Of a stretch of DNA of 45,956 nt, positions 33,001 to 40,706 are shown piece by piece. Below the pieces are notes generated by a model. That model made no database searches. It was not told the origin of the DNA and worked only from the letters and a program-made list of their open reading frames with translations. Origin of the DNA: Azospirillum isscasi (GTDB lineage Bacteria > Pseudomonadota > Alphaproteobacteria > Azospirillales > Azospirillaceae); NCBI RefSeq assembly GCF_030849505.1, contig NZ_JAUJFI010000024.1, positions 1 to 45,956 of the forward strand, read 5' to 3'. How positions within the stretch are numbered: position 1 is the stretch's first letter; each line of letters begins with the position of its first letter. The position numbers were made by a program, and so were the translations under genes.

Positions 33001-34421
33001 ACCGTCCAGCTGCCGGCGAGACGGCCGGCGTGCGCCTCGCCGGCGAGGATGACGCTTTCCAGCTGGGCGTCGGAGAGGGTGCCGCCGGTGACCAGGGCGG
33101 CGGGCAGGTGCGGGCGGTAGCCGGGCTTGGGCGGGGCGACCGAAGCCATGGCGGCGGACTGCACCAGCGGCGTCGGGTGCGGCTGGGCGCCGGGGATCAT
33201 GATGGACTGGAGCGCGTAGGGCTCGTAGAGCGCGGCGGTGAGGCAGGCGCCCGCCTCCGGTGTCCAGTCGCGCCGCTCGTAGACCAACTCGACGACCGCC
33301 GGGTCGGATGCCGGCACCGGGACCACCGGCATGGTGGCCGCCCGGCGCACAGGCTGTGCCACCGTGGGGGGGGCCAGCACCGACAGCGGAGCCACTGCCG
33401 AGGCGGAAGCGCGCGGCGGCACATCGCGCCGGACCCAGTCCAGCAGCGTGGCGGCATCCGGGGCAATGCCCGGCGAGGCCGGGAAGACCGCTGGGTCGGC
33501 GGCGGGCACGCGGTCGATGACGGTCAGCCGGGTGTCGACGGTGGTGCCGTGGCGGGCGTAAACCGTCCCGTCGATGGCGGCGGAGAAGACGACGCGGCCC
33601 CGCTCCTGCAAGCGCACGAAGGCGTCGCGCCACGCCGGATGATCCGGCGCCAGCCCGGCGCCGGTAACAGCGACGAGGCGTCCGCCCTCGGCCAGGCGGG
33701 CCAGGGCCGAGGCGAGGTGGCGGAGGGCGGTGTCGGCCACCCGGCCGTCCACCGCCGCCAGCGCCGAGAAGGGCGGGTTCATCAGCACCACCGTCGGCCG
33801 GACCGCGACATCAAGATGGTCGTGGATGTTGGCGGCGTCGAAGCGGGTCACCGGGACGCCGGGAAACAGGTCCGCCAGCAGGCTGGCGCGGGTGTCCGCC
33901 AGTTCGTTTAGGACAAGGTTCGCGCCGGCCAATTCGGCGAAGACGGCGAGCAGGCCGGTGCCGGCGGAGGGCTCCAGCACGCGGTCGGCCGGGGTGAGCA
34001 CGGCGGCGGCGGCCACCACGCCGACCAGCGGCAGCGGGGTGGAGAACTGCTGCCGGGTCTGGCTCTCCTCGGAGCGGCGGGTCTGGCTGGGCAGCAGCGC
34101 CGCCACCCGCTCCAGCATGGCCAGGAACGCCGCCGGGCTGGCGGCGCGGGCCTGCATGGCTGGGCCGAAGCGGCGCAGGAACAGCACCTGCGCCGCTTCG
34201 CCGGCATCGTAGGCCAGCTTCCAGCTCCAGGCGCCCTCGGCGTCGGAGCCGCCGAACGCCGCGGTCATCGCGGCGCGCAGCGTGCCGGCGTCGATGGCCC
34301 GGCCGTGTTCGAGGCCGGGCAGCAGCCGCTCCGCGGCGGCGAGCAGGGCCGCCGGGGTGTCCACCGGGGGCGGAGGACAGGGGGCGGCGGCATCGGTTCG
34401 GAGGTCGGCGGTCAGGGTCAT
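30066..34421 (-). CDS. Strawberry-notch-like helicase with N-terminal methyltransferase-like domain
   Basis: 1451 aa from the ATG at 34421, preceded by GGAGGAT-type sequence with weak Shine-Dalgarno; the longer frame to 34604 overlaps the next gene and is rejected. Residues ~130-280 are methyltransferase-like: VLEPSAGTGLLAVF (148-161) and VVLMNPPFSA (211-220), the NPPF of N6-adenine methylases. Helicase motif I GDGTGAGKGRQ (501-511) and motif II VIVFDESHALRN (607-618) mark a superfamily 2 strawberry-notch NTPase; helicase C-terminal motifs include IQGLGRSNRTNQ. Such fusions are a hallmark of alphaproteobacterial ICEs and plasmids, where they may protect or remodel incoming DNA. Function in transfer is unproven. 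Confidence 0.9.
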   Translation of the reverse strand: MTLTADLRTDAAAPCPPPPVDTPAALLAAAERLLPGLEHGRAIDAGTLRAAMTAAFGGSDAEGAWSWKLAYDAGEAAQVLFLRRFGPAMQARAASPAAFLAMLERVAALLPSQTRRSEESQTRQQFSTPLPLVGVVAAAAVLTPADRVLEPSAGTGLLAVFAELAGANLVLNELADTRASLLADLFPGVPVTRFDAANIHDHLDVAVRPTVVLMNPPFSALAAVDGRVADTALRHLASALARLAEGGRLVAVTGAGLAPDHPAWRDAFVRLQERGRVVFSAAIDGTVYARHGTTVDTRLTVIDRVPAADPAVFPASPGIAPDAATLLDWVRRDVPPRASASAVAPLSVLAPPTVAQPVRRAATMPVVPVPASDPAVVELVYERRDWTPEAGACLTAALYEPYALQSIMIPGAQPHPTPLVQSAAMASVAPPKPGYRPHLPAALVTGGTLSDAQLESVILAGEAHAGRLAGSWTVDDTFDVVSAAPDDAEDAVRFRRGWFLGDGTGAGKGRQVAGILLDNWLKGRRRALWISKSDTLIEDARRDWSALGQEPLLVTPLSRFRPGVPITLERGILFTTYATLRGDGGEGAVPRVRQIVDWLGRDFDGVIVFDESHALRNAGGTAGFGRDGGPVTPSQQGRAGLRLQHALPDARVLYVSATGATTVHNLAYAQRLGLWGGADFPFATRAEFVQAIEAGGVAAMEVLARDLKALGLYSARSLSFEGVRYEMVEHRLTPGQVAIYDAYAAAFQVIHANLTAALEAANVTGAGGTLNRAAKAAARSAFESAKQRFFNHLISAMKTPTVLKSIERDLAAGHAVVVQLVSTGEALMERRLSDIPTEEWDDLSIDVTPRELVLEYLAHSFPTQLHEPFTDADGTLSSRPVWRDGQPVPCREAVERRDRMIERLAALEPVPGALDQIVQRFGAAMVAEVTGRSRRIVRKTDPGGDERLAVESRPGSANLAETRAFLDDDKRILVFSDAGGTGRSYHADLGVKNRRLRVHYLLEAGWKADAAIQGLGRSNRTNQAQPPLFRPVATDVRAEKRFLSTIARRLDTLGAITRGQRQTGGQGLFRADDNLESVYARAALRQLYGLLHAGKVEGCSLGEFEAVTGLALCDRDGTLREELPPITTFLNRLLALTIGLQNTLFTVFEQLLAAKIEGAIASGTYDRGVETLVADSFTVTARRTLYTHAATGAETRLFTLARRDRNRPMGLEEALERQATLLVNARSGRAAVAVPAAGLMLDDGTVERRVRLLRPLERLTVTVTELAQSHWRPAKPEELAAVWETEAAAVPEFATSTLHLVTGLLLPVWQRLPDTNLRVVRLQTDDGERIIGRVVAPDALAEVERNFGAGTGAVPAPSAEQAWAALLEGRTVLHLADGLRLRRVTVMGAHRIELSGFTEGMVERLKALGLMSEIIAWTLRLFVPVGERGPAVFAALLTRHPLLRAVDRTGP

Positions 34422-34512
34422 GGCGGAGGATCCGGGAGAGCGGGGAGACCAGCAGCCGGTGGACGCTCTCTCGATCCGCTCCGGCTCACCCCGCCCCCTC
34501 CCTCCTCGCCCT

Positions 34513-34743
34513 CTACCCGCCGCCGGGATCGAACGGCGGGTGGTAAAGCTCATAGGGGTCAGCGTCGGCGAGGTGCCCGAAGGGGGTGAGCACCACCTGT
34601 CCACCGTCCCGACCGACAGCGCACAGAATGAAGCGGGTCTCGCCGGTGCGGGCGTCGGTGCCCTGCACCAGCGCCAGATCGCCGGCCGCCGCGGCGCGCA
34701 GCAGCGTCTCGAAATTCGCCTTCACGAAGTCGGGAATCGGCAT
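34513..34743 (-). CDS. DUF6117 family small protein
   Basis: 76 aa from the ATG at 34743, after GGGAGAACC. PIPDFVKANFETLLRAAAAG, then LALVQGTDARTGETRFILCA, GRDGGQVVLTPFGHLAD, YELYHPPFDP matches the small DUF6117 proteins of alphaproteobacterial elements. Cytoplasmic, one compact alpha/beta domain, function unknown. It lies between the 116-aa gene and the strawberry-notch-like gene, with gaps of about 85-90 bp. Confidence 0.8.
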   Translation of the reverse strand: MPIPDFVKANFETLLRAAAAGDLALVQGTDARTGETRFILCAVGRDGGQVVLTPFGHLADADPYELYHPPFDPGGG

Positions 34744-34827
34744 GGTGGTTCTCCCAGAAGACAGGAGCCCGGCACGGCGGCCGGGCTCGACAGTGGACAA
34801 GACGGCGGACGGTCCGGCGGGTACGGA

Positions 34828-35178
34828 TCAGGGGGCACCGCCAAGGCGGCGTTCGGCCGCACGGATGGCGGCCAGCGCCGCCCGGAACCGCGCGGCGCCA
34901 TGCTCTTCGCCGATGTCGGTGTCGCCGACCATCTCCGGTGCCAGCCGAGTCAGCGTGTTGTCGGCCTCGATCACGGTGCGGATCTCTTCCCGGACCTCCT
35001 CCTCGGCCAAGCGAAGCAGGACGTGCTCCCGCGGGACGTCCGAGTCGAGAAGAACGGTTCCCTGGCTGGCCGGCATCACGACGAAGGCGGCCTCGGCGGT
35101 GATCACGAGGACCGGGACGCCGTCGGCGAGAGCGGCGGCCGGCAGACGCACGACCATGGTGACGAAGGGCTCGGTCAT
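34828..35178 (-). CDS. Hypothetical element protein, 116 aa
   Basis: 116 aa from the ATG at 35178, preceded by GGAGG seven to eight bases upstream. N-terminal strands (FVTMVVRLPAAALADGVPVL, AFVVMPASQGTVLLD) then helices rich in Glu/Arg (LLRLAEEEVREEIRTVIEAD, RFRAALAAIRAAERRLGG). No family recognised, no membrane segment. Part of the minus-strand ICE block between the ParB-like gene and DUF6117, which share its direction and high GC. Confidence 0.6.
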   Translation of the reverse strand: MTEPFVTMVVRLPAAALADGVPVLVITAEAAFVVMPASQGTVLLDSDVPREHVLLRLAEEEVREEIRTVIEADNTLTRLAPEMVGDTDIGEEHGAARFRAALAAIRAAERRLGGAP

Positions 35179-35239
35179 GACGAACCTCCAGCAACGAGGA
35201 CGAAGGCGGAGCGGCCGGAGCCGCTCCGCGGCGTGCGCG

Positions 35240-37345
35240 TCAGGCGGCGGCCGCCTCGGTGCGGTCCGCGTCGTCCCCGGCACCGGTCAGGAAGGCCGGC
35301 AGGGAGGCGTCACCGCCCTCCGCATCGCCGTCCGCACCGGCATCAGCACCGGCCGCCGGCTCCAGCGGCCGGCGCAGCGGCTCAGGCAGCCAGCCGCTGC
35401 CGGCCAGCAACCGTTCGGCCTCCTTGGCCATGTCGGGCTTGCGCAGGTGGTCGATCAGCTGCGCCGCCTCCGGACCGCGGGCCTCGCGCACCGCCTCCAG
35501 GATGCGCGCCTTCGGCACCCGGCCGAGGTAGCTGTCCACGGTCGCCGTCCAGCCGGCCGCCGCCATGTCGAGGCCGACCGCCCCGGCCAGCAGGTCGGCG
35601 TGGGCGACGCGCTGCGGCGCCCGGTTCCACGGCTCGTGCACCGCGTTGACGCCGAAGGAGACGCAATGGGCGAACAGGGCGGCCCGGCTGTCGCCGTCGA
35701 ACCCCACCAGCGTCTCCCACAGTGCCGCCGGTTCGCTCGGCAGCTGGGTGCTCCAGGCGCGCTGGCGGGCGTCGATCGCCCGGGCCGCGGCGCTGGCGGC
35801 GAGATCGGGCGGCTGCACCCCGAAGCTGGCGCTCTTCAGCTCCAGCTCCAGGCAGGAGGTGCCGGGGCGCTGGGCGAAGGTGCGCAGGCACAGCGCGTGC
35901 AGCGCCGCCAGGAAGGCGGTGTCGGGATCCTGGGCCAGCGCGTCGCGCAGCGCCAGCGTACGGTGCACGCTCAGCTCGATCAGCAGCCGCTCGGGCAGCG
36001 GGCGCAGCCCCTCATCGTCGTCCGACATCGCAGTCCCGGCGACCGGCACCGGGGCGGACACGCTGGCACCGCCGGCGATGGCGGCCGGCTGGGCGGCCAC
36101 CGCTCCGCTCCCGCCGTTGGCCGGGCCGGCGGACGTCTCCTCGCCGCCGGCCGGAAGCACCGGCTCGACCGGCGCCTCGTCCTCCGGGCGCACATAGCCG
36201 CGATCGACCTGGAGCCTGCCCTCGACATCGACGCTGACGAACACCCCGGCCCGCGCCACCTCGGCGGTCTCGTAGACCAGCGGCCGCTCCTCCAGCGCCC
36301 GCAGTTCCACGTCGATCTCGGCGAGGCGGTGCGCCACCCGATCCAGCTCTTCCGCTTCCGCCGGCTCGCTCGCCTCCAGCCGCTCGTACTCGGCGTGCAG
36401 CGCGTCGTAGGCCGCCTGCTCCGCCTCGCTCAGCGGCACCGGCTCGCCGGCCAGACGGCGCAGCCCCCGGCTGTGCCCGTAGGGGAAGGCCAGCGCCACC
36501 TCCACCCACGTCCAGCCCTCCGCCCGCACCGTGGCGGCCTCGGCCTCCAGCTTCTCGGCGACCAGCCGGTCGAGCAGGGCCGGGTCCTGCAGCCAGCCGC
36601 CATCGTCGTGCTGGAACAGGTCGCGCATCACCGCCCCGCCGGCCGCCTCGTAGGCCTCCACGCCGACGAACAGCGCCCGCTTGTCCGATGCCCGCACCGC
36701 CCCCTCGGTGAGCAGCCGGCGGATCTGGTAGGGCTCGCGGCTGTAGGCGCGCGACAGCGCCTCCCACACCTGCTCCTGGCGCGCGTGGTCGCCGCTGACG
36801 GTGAAGGCCATCAGCTGCTCCAGCGTCATGCGGTCCTCGGCGTAGGCGTCGAGCAGGGCCGGTGCGATGGCGGCCAGCTTGAGGCGCTGCTTCACCACGC
36901 CGGGGGCGACGAAGAAGCGGGCGGCGATCTCCTCCTCGCCGAGCCCGGCCTCGCGCAGGGTCTGGAAGGCGCGGAACTGGTCGAGCGGGTGCAAGGGCGC
37001 CCGCTGCACGTTCTCGGCCAGCGAGTCCTCCTCGGCGAGGCCGGCGGTGCGCACGACGCAGGGCACAGGCTGGGTCCGGCTCATGCGCTTCTGCTTGACC
37101 AGCAGCTCCAGCGCCCGGAAGCGGCGCCCGCCGACCGGCACCTCGAAGACGCCGGTCTCGGCGCCCTCGGCGTCGAGCACCGGGCGGACGGCGAGGCTGT
37201 GCAGCAGGGTGCGCCGGGCGATGTCCTCGGCGAGCTCCTCAATGGAGACGCCGGCCTTCACTTTGCGGACGTTGGCCTGGGACAGCACCAGCTTGTTGAA
37301 GGGGATGTCGCGCGAGGTGTTGAGGACGATCTTGGGCCTGGCCAT
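35240..37345 (-). CDS. ParB/RepB/Spo0J-like nuclease/partition protein
   Basis: 701 aa. The N-terminal ParB domain is clear: FNKLVLSQANVRKV, IARRTLLHSLAVRPV, VPVGGRRFRALELL (70-83), then SLAENVQRAPLHPLDQ (108-123) with the ENVQR box. The HTH follows (EEEIAARFFVAPGVVKQRLK) and a long C-terminal region, Ala/Glu-rich, ending in an acidic tail. ParB-like proteins of this size are standard in alphaproteobacterial ICE blocks. They use CTP in true partition ParBs; here the role may be DNA binding or nicking in element upkeep. No ParA gene lies next to it. Leader repeat B precedes it (37354-37444). Confidence 0.92.
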   Translation of the reverse strand: MARPKIVLNTSRDIPFNKLVLSQANVRKVKAGVSIEELAEDIARRTLLHSLAVRPVLDAEGAETGVFEVPVGGRRFRALELLVKQKRMSRTQPVPCVVRTAGLAEEDSLAENVQRAPLHPLDQFRAFQTLREAGLGEEEIAARFFVAPGVVKQRLKLAAIAPALLDAYAEDRMTLEQLMAFTVSGDHARQEQVWEALSRAYSREPYQIRRLLTEGAVRASDKRALFVGVEAYEAAGGAVMRDLFQHDDGGWLQDPALLDRLVAEKLEAEAATVRAEGWTWVEVALAFPYGHSRGLRRLAGEPVPLSEAEQAAYDALHAEYERLEASEPAEAEELDRVAHRLAEIDVELRALEERPLVYETAEVARAGVFVSVDVEGRLQVDRGYVRPEDEAPVEPVLPAGGEETSAGPANGGSGAVAAQPAAIAGGASVSAPVPVAGTAMSDDDEGLRPLPERLLIELSVHRTLALRDALAQDPDTAFLAALHALCLRTFAQRPGTSCLELELKSASFGVQPPDLAASAAARAIDARQRAWSTQLPSEPAALWETLVGFDGDSRAALFAHCVSFGVNAVHEPWNRAPQRVAHADLLAGAVGLDMAAAGWTATVDSYLGRVPKARILEAVREARGPEAAQLIDHLRKPDMAKEAERLLAGSGWLPEPLRRPLEPAAGADAGADGDAEGGDASLPAFLTGAGDDADRTEAAAA

Positions 37346-37353
37346 GTCGAACT

Positions 37354-37444
37354 TCTCCGCGACGGACGGCCGGGAGCCTCTCTCCCAACCTCCTCATCCG
37401 TCGTCCCGATGTCCGCCCTCCTCTCCCTCTTCGGTGCCGAGCGT
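37354..37444 (-). repeat. Leader repeat B, copy 1 (upstream of parB-like gene)
   Basis: A 26-nt block at 37354-37379 (TCTCCGCGACGG then CGGCCGGGAGCCT) and a block CTCTCCCTCTTC ... CCGAGCG at about 37420-37443 recur in the same order upstream of ardC at 38774-38860. The first block sits about 10 bp before each start codon, so it overlaps the ribosome-binding region. Confidence 0.5.
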
Positions 37445-37557
37445 GGCTTCGCAACGGGCCGGTACTTCGTGTCCTGCCCGAACAGCCGCTTGCCGGGAGA
37501 GCACCGCCACGCGCATCATCCCGGCCGGGGCAACAGAAGCGTTTGGGAGATCCTCCG

Positions 37558-37734
37558 GTGTTCGTGGTGGACGAAGCGATGGCCGAGGCGGTGCGCCGGG
37601 CCTTCGACGAACGGAGCGAATGGCCGGCGGTGGCGGAGCTGCGGCACCACGTGTGCATCGACGACAACGTCGAGGCCCTGCGGGCGGTGCGGACTATCGC
37701 CTCGTGGCGCCGTTCCCCGGCCCCATCAAAGTGA
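37558..37734 (+). CDS. Small hypothetical element protein
   Basis: 58 aa from GTG 37558 (TTG 37543 possible), with GGGAGAT upstream. FVVDEAMAEAVRRAFDERSE, then VAELRHHVCIDDNVEALRAV, RTIASW. I have seen very similar small proteins (VVDEAMAEA.RRAFDE...) in ICE blocks of alphaproteobacteria; function unknown. It is the only plus-strand gene between the ParB-like and ArdC genes. The C-terminus may be altered, since the last residues (RRSPAPSK) look untypical. Confidence 0.55.
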   Translation: MFVVDEAMAEAVRRAFDERSEWPAVAELRHHVCIDDNVEALRAVRTIASWRRSPAPSK

Positions 37735-37822
37735 CCGTCCGCCTGAACGCATGGTCCCCGTCATCACGGTGCCATGCTGTACGCCGGTTCCGGCGCAAGG
37801 CACCGCGGGAGGAGCGCGGCCA

Positions 37823-38767
37823 TCACATGGCCGCCTGCCCGTCATCGGTCATGGCGGCTTCGGGCGCAAAGCCGAGGAGGTAGTCGGCTGCCTTGCTGGC
37901 CAGGCTGGCGGCCCGGACGATGGCATGATCATCCCCGCGCAGAACCTCCAACCAGGCGCCGATGTAATCGGCGTGACGGACGGTGGGGACGATGCCGAGC
38001 GCCGCACAGAGATAGGCGGCTGAAATTTCGGCAACCAGCTCCTCGAAGGCGTACTTGCGGGAGCCGAAGGACCCGGACAGGTCGCGATTCAACCGCGATG
38101 CGTGGCCTGTGCTGTGCCCCAGTTCGTGCAGCGCGGTGCGATGCCAGTTGACGGGCTCGAAGAAGGCCTCCGGAGACGGCACCTGCACGTAATCGTGCTG
38201 GGGGCTGTAGAAGGCCCGGGTGCCGCCGATGCGGACATCGACGCCGCTAGCCTGGATCAGCGCCTGGGCCCGTGGCAGGATCAGCCTCTCCGGGATCGGC
38301 GGCGGCGCCACGGCGCTGCCGTCGGACAGGTTCTCGCATTGGGCGCAATTGAAGACCGTAAAGCGTTTCAGGAAAGGGATAGCCTGAGGGGCTTCCCCGG
38401 CATCCCTTGCGCGCCGACGTTCATCGTCGGGGATGAAGCGGTCGGCATAGACGACGGTGGTGCCGCGTTCACCCTTGCGGACGTGGCCCCCCAGAGCCAG
38501 GGCCTGACGGAAGGTGAGCCAGCCTTGGCTGGAGAAGCCGCAGGCGACGACGGCGCCCCACAGGATGAGCACATTCACGCCCGTGTAGGCGCGGCCGGTG
38601 GCGGCGTTGCGGGGCAGGCCGAGCGGGGCGGCAGCGGCCGGGGTTCCCCAGGGCTGCACCCAGGGCAGCCGGCCGGCCTCCAGTTCGGCGATGATGCGGG
38701 CGGTGATCTCGGCGTAGAGGCTGGTCCGGTCGGAACCGGCGCGGACGGTTCGCGCAATGTCGGGCAT
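37823..38767 (-). CDS. ardC: ArdC-type antirestriction / zincin metallopeptidase-like protein
   Basis: 314 aa. The N-terminal ArdC ssDNA-binding domain (DUF1738-like): SLYAEITARIIAELEAGRLP, WVQPWG, AYTGVNVLILW, WLTFRQALALGGHVRKGERG. C-terminal zincin-like peptidase domain: HRTALHELGHSTGHASRL with HELGH at 214-218, then FEELVAEISAAY with the third zinc ligand (Glu in the EELVAE segment). ArdC proteins bind ssDNA and protect incoming conjugative DNA from restriction. It is cytoplasmic. Intact and of normal length. It carries leader repeat B upstream (38774-38860). Confidence 0.92.
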   Translation of the reverse strand: MPDIARTVRAGSDRTSLYAEITARIIAELEAGRLPWVQPWGTPAAAAPLGLPRNAATGRAYTGVNVLILWGAVVACGFSSQGWLTFRQALALGGHVRKGERGTTVVYADRFIPDDERRRARDAGEAPQAIPFLKRFTVFNCAQCENLSDGSAVAPPPIPERLILPRAQALIQASGVDVRIGGTRAFYSPQHDYVQVPSPEAFFEPVNWHRTALHELGHSTGHASRLNRDLSGSFGSRKYAFEELVAEISAAYLCAALGIVPTVRHADYIGAWLEVLRGDDHAIVRAASLASKAADYLLGFAPEAAMTDDGQAAM

Positions 38768-38773
38768 GGCGGG

Positions 38774-38860
38774 TCTCCGCGACGGGCCGGCCGGAAGCCT
38801 GTCCCCCAGCCCCGAAACCCGTCGCGAACACCGTCAAGCCCTCTCCCTCTTCTCCGAGCG
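38774..38860 (-). repeat. Leader repeat B, copy 2 (upstream of ardC)
   Basis: Matches 37354-37444: block at 38774-38800 (TCTCCGCGACGG then CCGGCCGGAAGCCT) and block CTCTCCCTCTTC with CCGAGCG near 38841-38860. The rest of the gap to 39130 shows no gene. Confidence 0.5.
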
Positions 38861-39130
38861 CCTGCTCCCAGCCGCCAGACGAAACGGCCCGGCGCTGACA
38901 CCAAGTCGCTGGCAGTGCGGAGCGGAAGGGTCCACAGCCACCGCCGACGGGATCGACGCCACGATGAAGGGGGTGAACCCGGCTCATCCGGAATACCGAC
39001 CGAATGCAGGGCACCCGCTTGGTGAAGCCAAAAACGAAGAAGGTCATCGCGGACGCGGCATTCCCCGATCAAGGGCGAAACCGACGGCTTCCTGTTGACG
39101 CCTCACGCCAGCCACGCTGAAGTGAGGGTG

Positions 39131-39958
39131 ATGATGTCCAGGCAGGCTTCCCAGTTCCACTGCACGGCGGAAACGGTCCCTCCCGTCGCCGGCGCCTACG
39201 TTCTGCTCGTAAGGCTGACGGAGGCGGTGGACGTCACCCTGCCCGGCCGGACCAAGGTCATACTGCCGCCGGGGCGGTACCTGTATTGCGGCAGCGCCCA
39301 CGGCCCGGGTGGACTGCGTGCCCGCGTCGGCCGCCACATGCGCCGGGACAAGAGCATCCGCTGGCACATCGACCGCCTGACCGCGGCGGGCACCGTGACC
39401 GGCTGCTGGATTTTTCCCACCGGCGACGAATGCGCGCTGGTGGCCCGCCTCGCCGCCCTGTCGGTTCCGGTCCCGGGGTTCGGCAGCAGCGACCGCACCG
39501 TTTGCCGAAGCCATCTTCTGGCATGGCCCGGTGCCGTCGCGCTTCCCTTCGATGTGGCGGACGTTTTCCCGGCCGCCGCTGGACCGGACGTCGCCCGGGT
39601 GCTATCGGTCGCGGCCATGACCGATACCGTGGACTTCACCCCCGCCGAACGCGACCTGATCCGCCGCGAGTTCATGAGCCGCTGGTCGGAACCGCCGCGG
39701 CTGGCGGACGGCATCCTTCTGAAGCGGTGGGCGACTGGCCCGCGGAAAGGCGAACCGAAACTCCCGGCCACCGTCCAGAGCCTGCTGGAGCGCGGGCTGG
39801 TGAAGATCGCCGAAACGGATCAGGGATTTCCCCGCGCCCATTTCACCGCGGCGGGCTACGCTGCGCTGCGGGCCTTGGCGGCCAGCCCGCGGCATCTTCC
39901 GCCGGAGCGCTACGGTCATCTCATCGACGAGCTTGCGCGCCGACCGGAGGAGTGCTGA
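39131..39958 (+). CDS. DUF123 (GIY-YIG-related) protein with winged-helix-like C-terminus
   Basis: 275 aa from the ATG at 39131, with TGAGGG just upstream; a start at 39095 is possible. Residues ~10-140 are DUF123: GAYVLLVRL, LPPGRYLYCGSAHGPGGLRA, RVGRHMRRDKSIRWHIDRL, and a CRSHLLAW end. DUF123 is a small GIY-YIG-like nuclease fold (YVLL...YLYCGSA). The C-terminal ~100 residues (FTPAERDLIRREFMSRW, LLKRWATGPRKGEPKLPATV, LLERGLVKI, FTAAGYAALRAL) look like a winged helix. Possibly a DNA end-processing or repair nuclease. It overlaps the next gene by one base (TGATG). Confidence 0.75.
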   Translation: MMSRQASQFHCTAETVPPVAGAYVLLVRLTEAVDVTLPGRTKVILPPGRYLYCGSAHGPGGLRARVGRHMRRDKSIRWHIDRLTAAGTVTGCWIFPTGDECALVARLAALSVPVPGFGSSDRTVCRSHLLAWPGAVALPFDVADVFPAAAGPDVARVLSVAAMTDTVDFTPAERDLIRREFMSRWSEPPRLADGILLKRWATGPRKGEPKLPATVQSLLERGLVKIAETDQGFPRAHFTAAGYAALRALAASPRHLPPERYGHLIDELARRPEEC

Positions 39959-40161
39959 TGTTCGGGCGTTCGGCAAGCGTCTCGGTTGGTGACCGCTTCA
40001 CGAAGGCCGGCCAGCCGTCGCGGGTGTTCATCGTCATAGCTCTGGACGGCCGTCCCGGTCGGCCGCCGCACGCGTTCGTGTCCGCGGCGTCGAACGGTGG
40101 AGACCGCCTGCTGATCGCGGTTTCCGCGCTCACCGATTCAACCCTGTTCAGTCGATTGTGA
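39958..40161 (+). CDS. Small hypothetical protein coupled to the DUF123 gene
   Basis: 67 aa. The ATG shares a base with the upstream stop (TGATG), a GGAGG precedes it, and the frame ends at 40161. MFGRSASVSVGDRFTKAG, then RVFIVIALDGRPGRPPHAFV, LLIAVSALTDSTLFSRL: a short beta-rich protein of unknown family. Strong coupling suggests it acts with the DUF123 protein. Confidence 0.6.
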   Translation: MFGRSASVSVGDRFTKAGQPSRVFIVIALDGRPGRPPHAFVSAASNGGDRLLIAVSALTDSTLFSRL

Positions 40162-40706
40162 AGGGGGTGAGCGCTACGCTGTTCACACAGCAAGCGATGC
40201 AGCCGATCGGGACACCTGGACAGCCGACACGTTGCTGGAGAAGCGCAGCGTGCGCCGGACCGTCCTCCCCATCTTGGAGGAGACCTTGGTGAGGCTCCGC
40301 GTGCCTCGCGGTCGGGAACGGAGACAGTGCCCGGCCACAGCTCCATCTCCATTCTCGGCATCCGCAAGACGCTGATGATCCTCTTCAGCTCGGAGTTGGC
40401 CGACCTGACTGGCTAACCGGCCCCCACGACGGACCGTCGTTTGAAGGTTGTCCGGACCGCATCAGGGCAACGCGGCCCGGCTGGTTTGGCCCTGGTTCGC
40501 CCCGACCGGGACCGACGTCCATCTGGGGCACTGGGCTGACCGCGCGGCAATAATAGTCGTTGGATTTTTGCTTCCGAGCCAGGAGGCCCGCCTCGAAGCA
40601 GGGTGTGCGGGGGACATACTGCGCGAAAACTCCCCTTTTCGCGCAGTAGCGCTCCCACTACCCTTCCGGCGCACGTCTGGGGTTTCCGGACGCCGACCCC
40701 GCCGGA
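40162..40706. promoter_or_regulatory. Gene-free stretch with two palindromes before the STAND gene
   Basis: No gene recognised. ACGACGG-A-CCGTCGT (40426-40440) is a perfect palindrome around one base. TACTGCGCGAAAA (40617-40629) and TTTTCGCGCAGTA (40636-40648) form a perfect 13-bp stem with a 6-nt loop, ending 58 bp before the ATG at 40707. No T tract follows either way, so an operator or structured leader is more likely than a terminator. A TAATAATAG-like AT patch near 40550 may be part of a promoter. Confidence 0.55.

Noticed and set aside
31996..33633. Minus-strand open frame of 545 codons in another frame of the strawberry-notch-like gene
   Set aside because: Fully inside the real gene, extremely Arg/Gly/Ala-rich, no start signal.
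29703..33911. Plus-strand open frame of 1402 codons
   Set aside because: Antisense to the toprim and strawberry-notch-like genes, whose protein families are clear; long antisense frames are expected at this GC content, and the translation is Arg/Gly/His/Pro-rich without any domain.
34586..38023. Plus-strand open frame of 1145 codons
   Set aside because: Mirror of the ParB-like and ardC coding strands; no ribosome-binding site and no recognisable motif.
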